The translations under genes were made by a program, and so were the position numbers. Below the pieces are notes generated by a model. The model ran no database searches. It saw only the letters and a list, made by a program, of their open reading frames with translations, and was not told the DNA's origin. Below, in pieces: positions 1 to 12,576 of a DNA stretch of 64,000 nucleotides; the stretch's first letter is position 1, and each line of letters begins with the position of its first letter. Location: positions 12,214,001 to 12,278,000 of the forward strand of contig NC_046679.1 of assembly GCF_009870125.1 (NCBI RefSeq), written 5' to 3'. This DNA is from Drosophila pseudoobscura (taxonomy: Eukaryota; Arthropoda; Insecta; Diptera; Drosophilidae).

Positions 1-3000
1 CGGCTGCACTTGGCTGCTTTGGCTTTTTACCGGTTGTTGTTTCTGCTCGTACTTTGCGCTCATTATTATGATTATTATTTTTTAGCAGACATTCCCGGTG
101 TTTGTCCGCGTGTCCGTGCGTCTGTCTGCTGGCTGCTGCTAATGCGGCGCACTCATTCAATCAGCAGTAGGAAACCGTGTAATCAACGCGCGCATCAACA
201 TTGCATATCTCACAGCGTTCCCTCTTCCCCTCCACCACTCCTCCACTCCACCGTCCCTGTGTCTGTTCTGCAGTCGTATATTTGCTCATCTCATGCAGCC
301 ACTTAACGGTTGTTCAGTATGTGCATACACACACACTCGCACATACTAGTACTATATCCATCTGCACTTGTCTGCAAGCAGTATCAGTAAGCAGTAAAAA
401 GCAGCGCAGTAAGCAGTAGCTACTGCTGTAAGCAGTTAATTTATGTGTAATTGGCAGAGCGTTGCGCTTGCGTTCGGATTGTGTGCTGTCCGCTAATGGG
501 CCGCCATATGACTGGGCATTAATATCCAGCTTAAGTGTAATGAACAGTGGCTGTGGCTGTGGCCATTGTTGTCTGTTGGTCCAGGTCCCGACTATCACAA
601 AAGGAAGATCAATTGATTGTTAATCAAATGCTTATTAGTGCCAGGAGCAAATTGCAATTGAAAGATAAAATGTGATTACGAGAAGTGGTTCCCATTACGA
701 TGATATGTAGAGGGGCATTAGATATTCAGTCATTGATTAGTTATAATAGGGATATTAGTGGAAAAATCCATCGATAGTACTGCTTGGTAACCAACATTAG
801 AATGTCTATTTATCAATAAACATATTTGTTCCATTTGAGACAATATTTAACCTTCTAAACTTTGTTAACAGCACTTAACAGTTATTTCCCACAACAAATT
901 TGATTGCCACACATTTCCATTGTACTCGCAATATACATATCAGCCCAAATAAGCCGTCAGGAAATTGTACCGATTAAACACTCTATTTTGGCCAATATAA
1001 CCGAATGATTTGGCCATATTTTGAGGTCAGATAATGCGGCAGTCGACCATTGTCGACACGTGTCCGTCAATGAGCCGTGTAAAAGTGGCCACTGACCAGC
1101 AATCAAAGCCGAATTCAGCAAAAACAAAGCCACTCACAGCACACAGCACAAGATACGAGTATCCGAAGCACAGCACAGCACAGCCCAGATAATTAAGCTG
1201 CAAATTGTAGCGTGAACTGAATGGCTGCTGTTGGTGTTGGTGTTGTTGGTGCTGGTGCTGATGCTGGCACGTGCCGCACATCATTCATAAAGTGCAACAG
1301 CAACGTCAGCAAACAAGAGCTGCTGCTGGCTACAGCCACAGCAACAACAACAGCATTCGGTGTGAAGTGATGCTGGAGAGGAGAGCAAACAAAGCCAAAA
1401 GCCAGACGAGACTGAGTGCAAAGCGGCAAATGCAGAGCCACTAACAAAAATGCACAGCCGAAAAGAGTCGAAGCTATGCCGACTTTAGGATACACGCTAA
1501 GGAGATTTTCGTATGATTTTATAAAGGAATAAAGTTAGCTTTTTCGTTTATTCTGTGTTGCTCTTACGATACAGAGAATGCCTGTTACATACTCTACAGG
1601 GCCTCTCTCTCTCTCTCTTCCTCTCTCCTCCGGCAGACTGCAGCTTAATTGAGTGCAACAAGTTCTGACGCCCAGCAAAGAGAGCGACGAAAACGTTTCA
1701 AGAGAGCCAACACAGGCATCAAAAACAACAACAAGCGTCAGAGAGCAAACAAAGAAACTTTTCGCCTGCTTAGGCGCCGTATTCAGGGGCACCACATCCT
1801 GAGAGAGAGAGAGGGAGAGGGAGGGCGAGAGCGACTGACGAACAATGCAATTGTCGACTGCCTCTCGACTCGCCCCGCATTGATGTTGTCTGTCAAAGCA
1901 GACAGATTACCGCCACGGCACTCCGCTCCACAGCTCGAGCTGAAGGTCACGCCTCTCCTGCTGCCATTGTTGCCTGGTGTCTAGGCAGCAGCGTCATCGT
2001 CTCGTCTCAGCGTTCCCATCAGCAACATGGGCCGCCTGACCCACGTTTTGCTCATTTGCAGCCCGCTTCTTTCACCCACCCACCAACACTCAGGCACAGC
2101 ACAGCACAGCGCAGCACAGCCCGTCCTCGTCGGCGTCCGCGTCCGCCCGGTCGTCCATCGTTCAGTCATTCATTCAGCCATTTAGTGGCTCTCTCAATCC
2201 GTCATTCCCGTTTTCGCATTCGCTTCCATTCAGCACCGCCGTTTCTCTTCTGTGTTTCTGTTTCTTTTTTCTTTGTTCGCTTTTCGCTCGGCGCTCTCGG
2301 GGTCAAGGTAGCCAGCCCGTCACTTGATAATGATTGTGTTTGCGCCTGACAGTGGGACTGATTAGTATTTATTGGTGTGCAAAATTTGTACATATGTACA
2401 TATGTGTGTCGAATGCTGCTCCGGAAAGTTTTTCTCTTCCTCAATTGAATCCGAGTTGGATAAAGTAAACACTAAGCCGAACTCCCAATTAACGAATTTA
2501 TAAAGATATAAATTCAAACAACGGTAGAGAAACCTTTAATCCAATGAATATTCATTTCAGACCTGCTCGAAATCAAATCACTTTCTGCCCACTGTTCCTG
2601 GTTGATGGGAAATTAGAGCCGCAAATTTAATTTATAGCGGTATTGTTGTACGAGCTGCTGCCTTCGCTTGAGGTTTTCGCCGTTTCGCTTTCCTTTGGCA
2701 AATCGCTCATCGGATGCGGGCTGGCACAGCCTCCTCCATGCATTCGATCCGACGGCAATTTGCCAGATTGGGCGAATATTAATAGTTTTATTTATTGCAT
2801 CGATTGCCCTACCTGTGAGTCGGAACCCTAAGCCCGTTGGCTTACATAAGCAACCCCTCCCTCCAGAGACACAGCAATCTCAGCCGGGAATCATCCGCCT
2901 TTTGTTTTCACAGCAAAAAACAAATGAAACCGATGAAAAAAGAAAAAAAATCGTTCAACATTTTTGCGTAGTTTAATTTCACAGTTCAGCGCGTTTTGGG

Positions 3001-6000
3001 GCGAGCAGATCGCGGCTTAGACGCGCCCATCCCACCCTCATATGAATGTTTGTTGTACGGTATCTGTATCTCTACGTATACAAGTATTTTATACATTTTT
3101 TAGGTAGGTACAGTACGTTTCAGTAATAGCGGAAGAAGGCTTTCAATTTGGGTTTCAGAGATGGTTAAAGGTGGAAAGAATTTACCTTAGAACCACTTTA
3201 CAATTAGATATTCTATCGAATTATAGAACCCCATGATCGGCTAAGAGCATCTTGGGAGTTGTTTTATTGGTAGCACTATCCAGCAAGACCAGTTAATCAA
3301 TACCAATAGGCTTCAGATATCGATCTAAGTGAGTAATCGACTTTCTCGAATGATATCGAATATATTTATCTATTGTCTATCTATTTATCTGAATTACTGC
3401 CCACTATCCGCCCTGAAACAAGATTTAAAAGTGTGTCTCTTGTCGAATCGTATTCCCCGCCCCACCTACAGTTATGTCCTACACTGTCTGAGTACATATG
3501 TTTGTAGAGTTTTGTACTTACTTTCCCATTTACAAGTCGCACGCAGCCATGTGGTTAGACAACCCCTGTGCTTTAAGCCAAACAAAAGACAACAAAGCGG
3601 GCTGTTCGGGTGGCTGGCAGTCCGACTAGTTTGTTGGCCAAAATGCAACCTTGGCTTCTAAACGGAAGTTCAATGCGGCGTCGCTTTGACGCTGTTTTGC
3701 CCCTACTTCCGGTCTCCTCCGGTCTCTGAGTCTTAGCCGCTCCGGCATCACTTCAGCAGCTGCCTTCAGCGCCATGTAAATTTGAGAATTGCCATATCCT
3801 TCAAAGAGAAAACCTTTACGAGCATTTCCCCCATTTCCACGGCCACTTCCCCTTCCGCCATGGCCAGGTCAGAGAAAATTTATGACCTTAACAATAAATA
3901 TTACACAGCAGAACATGGAAATCATGATAATGGATTATAATTACGTTTTTCGGATTATTTAATTTGCGGATTCGTCCATAAAAACGATTTACAAATTGGG
4001 GAATTGTAATTTGTACGTCTAAATATATCGGTGATATATTATCTGTGCCATCAGGAATATTCATTACTGAAAAAAAGACAAGCAACAAAAAAATATTTGA
4101 TTTACGAGTACAAAATTATCTCGCATAAATATTCAACATCTAGTGTGCAAAATTATAAATTAATCCAAGTTTATTTGAATAATGTTCAGCTTCAAGGAAG
4201 AAGAAAGGAATTCTCTTACCAAAAACCTGCCCAATATCATGGGACCTCAGGGATCTATCTGTCCTTAAGTCCTGTCCTCGACTATCAAATGGTTCTCAGG
4301 GACTTCAGCTAAGACCTTTTCTCTCAAAAGATTAACACAGATTAAACCACACAAAAACCATCCTCTACCAAATGCAAATGAAATTACATTGCAATTTTTG
4401 GTTGATTACACGTATATTTATTTGATTTAAATTTTATGTTTGTTTATTACAATATTTTAACGATTTGATGTACAATAAATTCGGGTAGGTTTTTATTTTG
4501 TGCGTGTGTGTGTGTCTGGGCAAATTGAAAAGCCATTAAAGTCAATTACGGGTTATAACTTTGACAAATTTTCGATAATGCCCAACAGAGACGGCCCAAG
4601 CGGCCGTTTGTGTGTGTGTTTGCTTGGGGGCAGGGAAAACCATAAATAATAAACGATTTCCATGGCGGGGGCAATTGAAAATCTCTTGTGCTGACAATTA
4701 AATGCAATGGAATTAAAGTCAATTTTCCCTCGCTGCTGGCGTGGCGCTGCATTGGAGCATTTTTAATGGCCGGCTCTGTCACTTGACTTGTCCGGAACTG
4801 AAACGGCAACTGTTTGTCGTTCTGCGTCCTTATTTTTTCGTTGCTTTTCAGTTGGTTACAGGGATTTACAGCAATCGTCGATTGCCTCCCGTTGTGACAG
4901 GGGACAGGGTTTGGTGCTGGGGCTGGGCCTCCCACCGACTTTTAATTACGCCATAATTTCGGTGTCATCCAGCTGAGTTCTGTCGCTGCTTTTGCGAGAG
5001 ATGGACTTCAGGGGCAGTGTCGGTTCTTCGTGTCACGCAGTGGCGGCCTCGTGAGGGCCCTGTACTGCATGTGGGATCGTGCAAGGATTAAAGGACTCTG
5101 TGGAGCCCTCATCATTCATCATATCCGGACCATCTCTCGCTCTCCGCTGTGGTGCGGGCTCTCCTGGCTTTGCTTTCTTTCTGCCTTCTGCTTTTGCACT
5201 GCTTTGATCTGCTCTGTCAACGCCTCTCTGTTCTGTTCTGTTCTGTTCCTTTCTGATTGTATGCTCCATGGCCTTCTGTCATCTGTGCCTGCCCACAATC
5301 CGCGTCCATTTCGCGCATTGTTTTTTAATTATTTGCCCAACTTTTGTGGAGTTGTAAAGAGGAGCCTTCGCCGCTGGAGTGGGCGCCAGGATTGGGCTGT
5401 TAATGAGCCAACATTGTTGTGTTAATTTGCCGGGGAAGCAGCACTGTGGACAGTGTCATACCGTACAGTGAGGCCTGGGCTGGCCTGGCTTGGTCTGGGT
5501 TTGGGGCCAGGGCTTTATGGTTCTGGTCGTTGTTGGAGTTATTAAATTGACATTCCTGCTGCCTGGATGACGCGCTGATTGCAATTCCCGGCAGAAGGAC
5601 ATGTAATTTTTATGGCCCGCCATTTTTTGCCGAAATTCAATTTGTCATTTAATTGATTTTAATGTGCATACTGAACTGAGCCCGACTCGAGTCCGTTTCC
5701 ATCGCATTTTCACATTTTCGCATTTCCATTTGCAATTGTGTTTGTATTTGAGTTTGGTCTCCATCGGACGTGGCAAAGGGAGCCGGCCGAGTCCCAAATG
5801 CAAATTTTCCAACAGCCAAAGAAAGGCCGAGCCACCGAAAAAAAGAATCCACCGCAGAGCAGACTGAGAGCGGTAGAACTTTAACAAAAAACCGCACTCT
5901 TAATATTTTATGCATATTTTGTGGGCATTAAAAATTAAATTAAACAAGCAAATGCATTTGTGTGTGCCATGGTTTTTTTGTCTTTTATTTATTGCTTTTT

Positions 6001-8180
6001 ACACTGTCCAACCCGACGCCGCCTCGAGGGACAGTCGGCAGGGGGTTCCACACGTTCCTCACATCCTCCCGCACGCCTTAAAATATGCAATGCAATGCAA
6101 AGCGGCAACAAAAATACCAAAATATACTATACGTACATGCACATATGCATTTATATATATATGTACAAATGTTGTAAAAACATTTTTCAAAGCCTCGTCA
6201 GGGAACGCTCAGACATTTTGGGTATTTATTTATTTTCTCATTTTGCTCAGTGGGCCACCAAAAATTTGTTGTTGATTTTATTCAAATAAAAATAATGTTG
6301 GCCCATATCAAAATAGTTTTTCCTATATTCTTGCACACTTGTGGTCAAAATAATAGGTACACTAACGCTGCTATTGTTATTCTGCAAATAAAAAATTGCT
6401 AGAATATCTAACACGTGTTTAAATATTCAACGTGCAACTATTTTGAACAGAAGTCTTAATATATTAACATTTCCCCAGAGTTTATAATTTTCAATTAACT
6501 AATAGTTTTGAAGGGCTCTTCCACTACAAATGTGTATTTAAAAATTCTCAAAAAAACATTTACTTAAACTAGTTTTTTTTAGAGTTTTTGTTATTTCAAA
6601 TACGAGTATCATGGAGTGGAATAAAGCCCGTCCTCTTGCGAGAACTTTTCGCACGTCTATTCCCTAGGATACTTCAAAAGTTTGTAAATTCATTAGGGCT
6701 CTGAAGTGACGGAAATTTGCAATTCATTTCCATTTTATTTACATTCTAGACCATGGCATGAAAATTAATTGACCCACCAATTTGTATAAAATAATTAAAC
6801 AGTCCACTGGGTCTCGTTTTGAATTTCAATGGGGTTTTAAGCTCTTTGAAACGACCAAATTCAAAGGTATTTAAATGTTTTAGAATTACGTTTAAAGTTG
6901 TAACAAATCGGTTTCAAAATAACATAAACTAAATAGGCATAGAAGGGAATTTTGTAAATATTGGAAATATAATTAAAAAGTATCTAAAAGATAAGGTTTT
7001 TAGACAATTTCCCAAACTATTTGCTGAAGTATTAGAACTTGACAAATCGAATGGCCACTCAATGTTGATAGAGAATGATTTCTGTGGCATTTCATAAATT
7101 GAACAAGGTGATCAATATTAATACCGCACCCTGCCACCCTTTTCCCCCCACCATTGAATGGAAATTCTCGTCCGTTTCTGGAAAACAAATGTACATCGCA
7201 ATTTGGCCGTTGTTTACCTTACATTGACCCTACCAAAATTTCCAGTTTCCATTGATGAATGTAATACGCTGGCAGCCAAAAGTTTATTTACCGTGCAGAC
7301 GGGTGCCCGACCGAAAATTAAACATTTATTGTGTTTAGGTTTTGATTGTGTGAATGGGTTTCAGCGAGTGGCGAAAGGCGAATAGGGTGGGGAGCCAGGG
7401 CTGTTACACGGCCGGAATGAATATTTGACAATAAATAAATATGTTGGCAGTTAATTAGAAATTGCATTGAGCGCAACCATTTTGTTTGGCTTATTAGCGA
7501 GACGCTAATTTGATTTCGTTTGATTTGATTCAATTCCGCTTACAATTTATTCAGCTGGGCCTGTCCCACGTTGTCCACTGATTTGGTCAAATTGTTAGTG
7601 CAAATATGAAGCCATTTCTGCGGTGGAGTTCAACCAGGAACCCATTCGGCCATGTAAATATGAAAGACCCAACCGGACGGACTATGTTGGCTCATTAAGT
7701 ACAGATTTTTATACATTTTTATAGAGTAGAGTGTTTACGATTAAGTATTTATGTGCCCGGTACTCGTTGAGAACGAAGGGTATATGGTTTTTGGGTAGAC
7801 GGATGCAATCGGGGGAAAGAAGTTATAACAGAAAGAGCTAGAGAACTGGCTCCATACCAAACACATATCCGATAGGAGAACACCAGACCATAGACCATAC
7901 CATAAGACTCTAGTCATTATGGCTACTCGTTCCAGATATATGTATGTATCATGTACTTCTTTATGATTTTAAAATTTAAAATAATATTTATAATTGTCAT
8001 AACACTGCCAACATTGTAGTGGATCTCTATATCCTGTTAGGATTTGATAAGGAAGAAATATGTACATTGATTTTGGTTTTAAGGAAGTACTAGAGGGATT
8101 CTCTTTTGACGTTGACTTCAGTTCATTAGACATTGATTAATGAGTATCCTTTAGTCGTAATACCTAGTCTAGGTCTCTTA
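1..8180. other. No gene seen; probable upstream intron of fru
   Basis: I find no ORF here with recognisable protein character; the open frames are short and of simple composition. The stretch is AT-rich intronic sequence with islands of CAG/CTG-type triplets (about 1200-1350), CT/GA runs (1600-1630, 1800-1830) and TG runs (4503-4515). The parts around 1030-1480 and 1650-2300 are GC-richer and resemble 5' UTR or enhancer DNA, but I see no splice donor that decides this. Given the fru common exons starting at 21861 on the same strand, this is most likely part of the long 5' introns of fru. That is inference from context. Confidence 0.5.
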
Positions 8181-9680
8181 TATTGCAGTTTTTTCTCTCT
8201 TATCCAGCATGCCACAGAGTAGGTTGTGGTTTACCTTTTGCGTGCGGTTCGAGTGAATTTTTTCGCCCCTCTATCTCTGCTGCGAGGCGTACGTGTGCCG
8301 CAGCAAAGCAACGGTATCGGGTGGAGCGCGTTTTTAGCGCTTTTTTTTATTATTTTTTCTGGGCCCTGCCACCCCCATCGGAGGAGCGATATGCTGCTGT
8401 TGCAGCGGCGCAAATGAGACGCCCACGCGCCTTTTTGGGGAAACGTGAACTTTGGAGCAACTATCAACGGGCTATATCTGCTATATGGCATGGCCATAAC
8501 AGTTTCTCACGCTTGAAAATATGGTTTTTGTTGTTCTCATTGTCGTGGTGTTGTTGCTGTTGTGCGGGGTGGGAGGGGGGTCATGTTGTAAGGCAAGAGA
8601 ATAGCCGTTTATGGGCGCCAGAAGGTTCGACGCTTGACAAAAGCTTGAAAAAATGTTCAGGTTGTCGCACTTTTTGGCACGGCGCATGCGCCACATGTTT
8701 TGGGCGAGTGTGTCAAGGCAGTGTCGCACCGTAAAAGCCTTAACTGCAAGTGCAATTGGAACTGCAACTGATACTCGCTCTCCCCCTCTGTGCCTCCCCC
8801 CTCTCCCTCAGTCATTCTGTGATCTGTCTAACTGCCTTTTATGGGAGGGGATTTAGTTGTTGGATTTCATATTTAATGCTCGCTAATTTATAGCAGTCAC
8901 GCCCCAGATGGAAAGATAGAGCAGATTATGGCATCGCGACTCACGTGCTCCTTGGGACGATTCCCCTACTCACTCGCACCCACGAGTCCCTCTCTTCGCT
9001 CGCTGGTCTTTTGGCGCACGTTACATTTGAAATCGCATTGTGTCTCTCTTTCGTGCTGTCCTAATTCTGCTTTCCACTGACGCAGAGATCTGAAGAGCGC
9101 GCGCCAGAGAGAGCTTCCCACTCTTACACTGTTCTCCCTTTCGCAGCGTTGCCTGCGACGCAAATACCGTTCTTTCTTTTATTCCCTTCTGCCGCTGCCG
9201 CTGCTGCTGCTGCTGCTGCTGCTCCTTCTTCTGCTGTGCCTTTACGTCTCGTCTTTGCCGTATTTTCGCATAACTTTTTCTCGCTGTGTGCGTGAGTGTT
9301 TATTCAATAATTCGCTTTTGTTGTTGTCTTCTCTGGATCTGCCTCTCCCTCACACTCTTTGCGATTATGTGAGTGAGACGTAGCGTCGCAGTCGACGTAG
9401 CCAGCATTATTGCGTGTCGCTGCCACGACTCTGCTGTTCTGCTGCTGTTCTGCTGCTGCTCCGCTGCCGACTGCGCCAGTCGCTCAGTCGCGTTATTTTC
9501 TAAGCGGCATGCGGTTGTAATTCTCTTCTAATCACATTGGACTTTTTGCATTGTTCCATTGTTGCTGCGGTTACGGTAATAAAAGCGCTCTCAAAGCTCG
9601 TAGGTGCTAAAAAGTGAAGTTGTCACGATGACGCCCACATCGTTGCCATGTAATTGACGCGTGCGTGATTGTGTGTGTCT
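8181..9680 (+). promoter_or_regulatory. Candidate promoter/5' UTR cluster of fru
   Basis: This stretch is GC-richer than its surroundings and full of pyrimidine runs, GCTGCT triplet runs (about 9190-9225 and 9420-9470), GAGAG-type motifs near 9100 and TGTG runs (9665-9700). Such composition is common around Drosophila developmental promoters. The fru gene is known in D. melanogaster to use several widely spaced promoters with noncoding first exons, so one of them may lie here. I cannot place a start site. The 183-codon frame at 8183-8734 shows no domain and I do not call it a gene. Confidence 0.25.
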
Positions 9681-10599
9681 GTGTGTGTGTGTGTGTGTGC
9701 GAAACCAAATCGATAATAATGCGTATTTATAGCGCCTAATCAATCGTGATTGATTAATGCGGCCCCCCTTTACATCAAGCGATCGCCTTCGCCTGCAGAT
9801 AATGTGTGCAAAAAAGGGTCAGACGACCAGCGGACCAGATAAGAACAGAGAGCGATTCCAAAGTATAAGATGGGGAATGATGAACGATTACAGACCAGGT
9901 CCAGTTGGTTCAACGCGAGTACTTCTTACGAAAGAAATAATTAAAGACCACTGCATAGCGATTGTTCGATATCCGGTGTAGTTGAAATTTAACGGTAATA
10001 GCTTGTGGGTCTCTCTATTTGTCAAACAAAGATTTCACATACAAATAACTGGCTTCTGTATGGGTAAACCCCTGCCGTGTTGTCTCCCATGTTGTTCTGT
10101 TATGATAATCATGTGGAGGCCCTTGAGATTACAATTTTAACCTACGCAAACGGATTATGGTGTACCGTTATCTGCACAAATACACACATTCCTCCAGATT
10201 ATGGATCCATTCATGGAAGTTCATTTCAACCGGATGACGTTCATTTGATATGGCCTGATCGGAGCGATCTGCAAGATCCAGTCCAGGATATGGCAATCAT
10301 AATTACTACCACTAAAAGCTTGTGGAAAAAGGACTCTAATCACGTAATTTTAATTATATCAGACCGATCGGCGCTCGATCTTCATATCAAAAAGCGAATG
10401 AAAAATTGCAAAAATTCTAAATTTATAAAAAAAAAGCAACAATCCATCCAACAGCCAATTTGTACATGTGTTTCGCATATGTACAGATCTACATACATAT
10501 GTATGTACATATGTATGTCCGTGTGTATGCGAGTATGTATTATAATTCCCTAACAGCTACAACAAATTAGGCAGCCAAAGCTATCCGCCTGCCTGCCTG

Positions 10600-11943
10600 T
10601 ATCTCTCTCACTCTTTGCTCTCATACAAACGCATGCCCCATCTCGACGTGCATGTGTGAGTGATCAAGGCAGTGAGTGCCGTCGACAGCGGCCGTTAAAA
10701 AAGCAGCGAGCGAGCCCTACACGCGCTTGTAAAATTGCCCACACAAACACACACACACACACACAACAGACACCAGCGCTCTTTTTGAATGTGCCAAAAA
10801 TAAGGCAGCGACGCCGACATCGACGCAACTAACGCCAAGTAAAACATGAAAAAAGCACACAAAACACACACACACACACACACACATGAACACAATTTTT
10901 TTTTTGCGCTTATGGGTCGTAAAGTTGACCTTCAAACAGCAACATTTGCCGAAAAAATACGAGCAGGCAGCCACCAAAAAGAAAAAGAGACGAACGACAA
11001 GCCGAAGACGAACCACACCAAAAATTGGCCAAAAAAATTGCAAGTTTTAACTTTGGCTGCGCCCATGCACACACACACACACACACACACACATGCGCAG
11101 AAACCGGGGAAGGGGTTGCGGATGAGGTAGCAGTAACGACGATGACGCTATGGTGCATATGTTGTTGTTGATATTGTCTCATAAAAATCTAATTTCGTGA
11201 GCGCATTTTACAAAGAGAGTCGTCGACGCTCTATCTAGTGAGATAGAGAGGGAGAGAGATAGCTGGAGAGCGGGGGCGCTGCTGCTGCTGCTGTTGCTGC
11301 ACATGTTGCTGCCGCCGACAGCGCTGCCTTTTCTTCTTTTTTTTTTGCAAACGTGCAGATCGTTGTTCTGCCTCGCTTCGGTCGGCACTCGGCCACAAAC
11401 ATTTTTTGCAAAAGCTCTTTCATGCTACGACTGCTCTCTTCGCTGCCGCTCTTTTCAATTTACAAATTTTGTGTGTTTGCCATTTTTGTGGCTCTCCCTC
11501 TCTGTGTGCGTTTGCGTGTGTGTGTGTGTGTGTTTGCGCTGCTGCTACGATCGGTATCAAGGTTTTTGGCAATTTGGTTCGTGTCTGCCGCTTCAGTCGG
11601 TTGGTAGGTCGTTGCGGCGTCGTCAAACGCCAGCGTCGTGTCTCTGTTGTGTTGTGTTGTGTTCTGCTGCTGCTGCTGCTGCTGCGTTTACGTTTGCGTC
11701 GCGTCGCCTTTTTCTAGTTGGACTGCGGCGACGTTTTTGCAAATTGCCACTGCCACTGCTGCCGCCGCTGCCGCTGCCGCTGCCTCAGCACGAGATCAGC
11801 CTACACATACGCTCTCGCGTGCCTCTAGTTTTTGCTCAAAATTCACAAATAGCTCTGCCGCTGCCTCTGTCGCCGTCGCCGTCAACGCAGCCGTGGCGCG
11901 TTTTGCGGCACTCTTAACCTATTTTCTCGCGAACTGAACATTA
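10600..11943 (+). promoter_or_regulatory. Candidate promoter region, GAGA/CA-rich
   Basis: It contains CTCTCTCACTCTTT and GAGCGAGC-type motifs (10600-10720), three CA tracts (10745-10764, 10863-10885, 11068-11093), AGAGAGAG runs (11210-11260), a TG tract (11513-11532) and CTG/GCC triplet runs (11277-11300, 11665-11690, 11755-11785). The mix resembles Trithorax-like/GAGA-bound promoter DNA. It directly precedes an A-rich 5' UTR-like stretch that ends in a splice donor at 12576, which supports a start site around 11.3-12.0 kb. Open frames of 100-207 codons here are made of triplet and dinucleotide runs and are not genes. Confidence 0.3.
10745..11093. repeat. Cluster of three CA microsatellites
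   Basis: Three separate CA tracts lie within 350 bp, at about 10745-10764, 10863-10885 and 11068-11093. Similar tracts recur through the window, for example near 13450-13495, 13856-13888, 28262-28280, 28993-29010, 29612-29628, 36843-36863, 37608-37665, 37963-37980, 38642-38697 and 39321-39350. They are ordinary dinucleotide repeats. Confidence 0.9.
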
Positions 11944-12576
11944 CGAACATGTTGCGCGGCAGATACGCGTCGGACACCGGGTTGCGGTTGCGCGGATTCT
12001 AAGCACACACTCACACAAACTTACACGCGCACACACACACACACGCACACAACACACCGTACTCGGTGCATACTCCCACACGCACACAAATACGCGCGCG
12101 CGAAAAACCCAACCGCTGGGGAAAACACGGAAAAACAAAAACTTGGATACTTTTCAAACCAAAATATACACAACAAAAAAGTTGAATGAAATTTCAAATT
12201 TCATAAGAAATTGCAGTTCCCCCCCCCTCCACCAAAAAAAAACTGCTCGGCAAAAAAGTGCTAAAATCGAAATCTGTGCCTTAAAATACCCAAAATATTT
12301 TGCCCATAAAAATACAAAATCAAATCAAAATTCTGTAGCGATCACTGTGGATCGTTGAGAAAAATGTGGTGCCTTGATATAGTAGTAGTTGTAAAGTTTT
12401 ATGTTTAAACTGCGATCCCAGACCGAAGGATAGCCGCCAAATCAAAAGAGGAACGGAACGGATTATAGCATTTCCGGAACCAACTGTACTTCTCACACAC
12501 CGACAGAGTACCGCCAAGTAAAACCCATCAAATTGGATTACACAGACTTTTGGCTGCTGCAGTCACTCTGGGAAAG
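11944..12576 (+). other. fru: Candidate noncoding 5' exon of fru
   Basis: The stretch is A-rich with many short AAAC/CAAA words, typical of Drosophila 5' UTRs. It ends in GGGAAAG followed by GTTAGT at 12577-12582, a good splice donor on the plus strand. No long ORF is present. If the donor is real, the message would splice to the acceptor at 21860, immediately before the BTB exon, giving a leader for a common (non-sex-specific) fru transcript. Start position and even the existence of the exon are inferred. Confidence 0.35.

Noticed and set aside
8183..8734. 183-codon plus-strand open frame
   Set aside because: No domain or family resemblance, mixed Cys/Trp content typical of chance frames, and it lies in a promoter-like GC-rich block.
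11294..11917. 207-codon plus-strand open frame rich in Cys, Leu and Pro
   Set aside because: It is built from CTG, TG and GCC runs that are open in all three frames; all overlapping frames look equally artificial.
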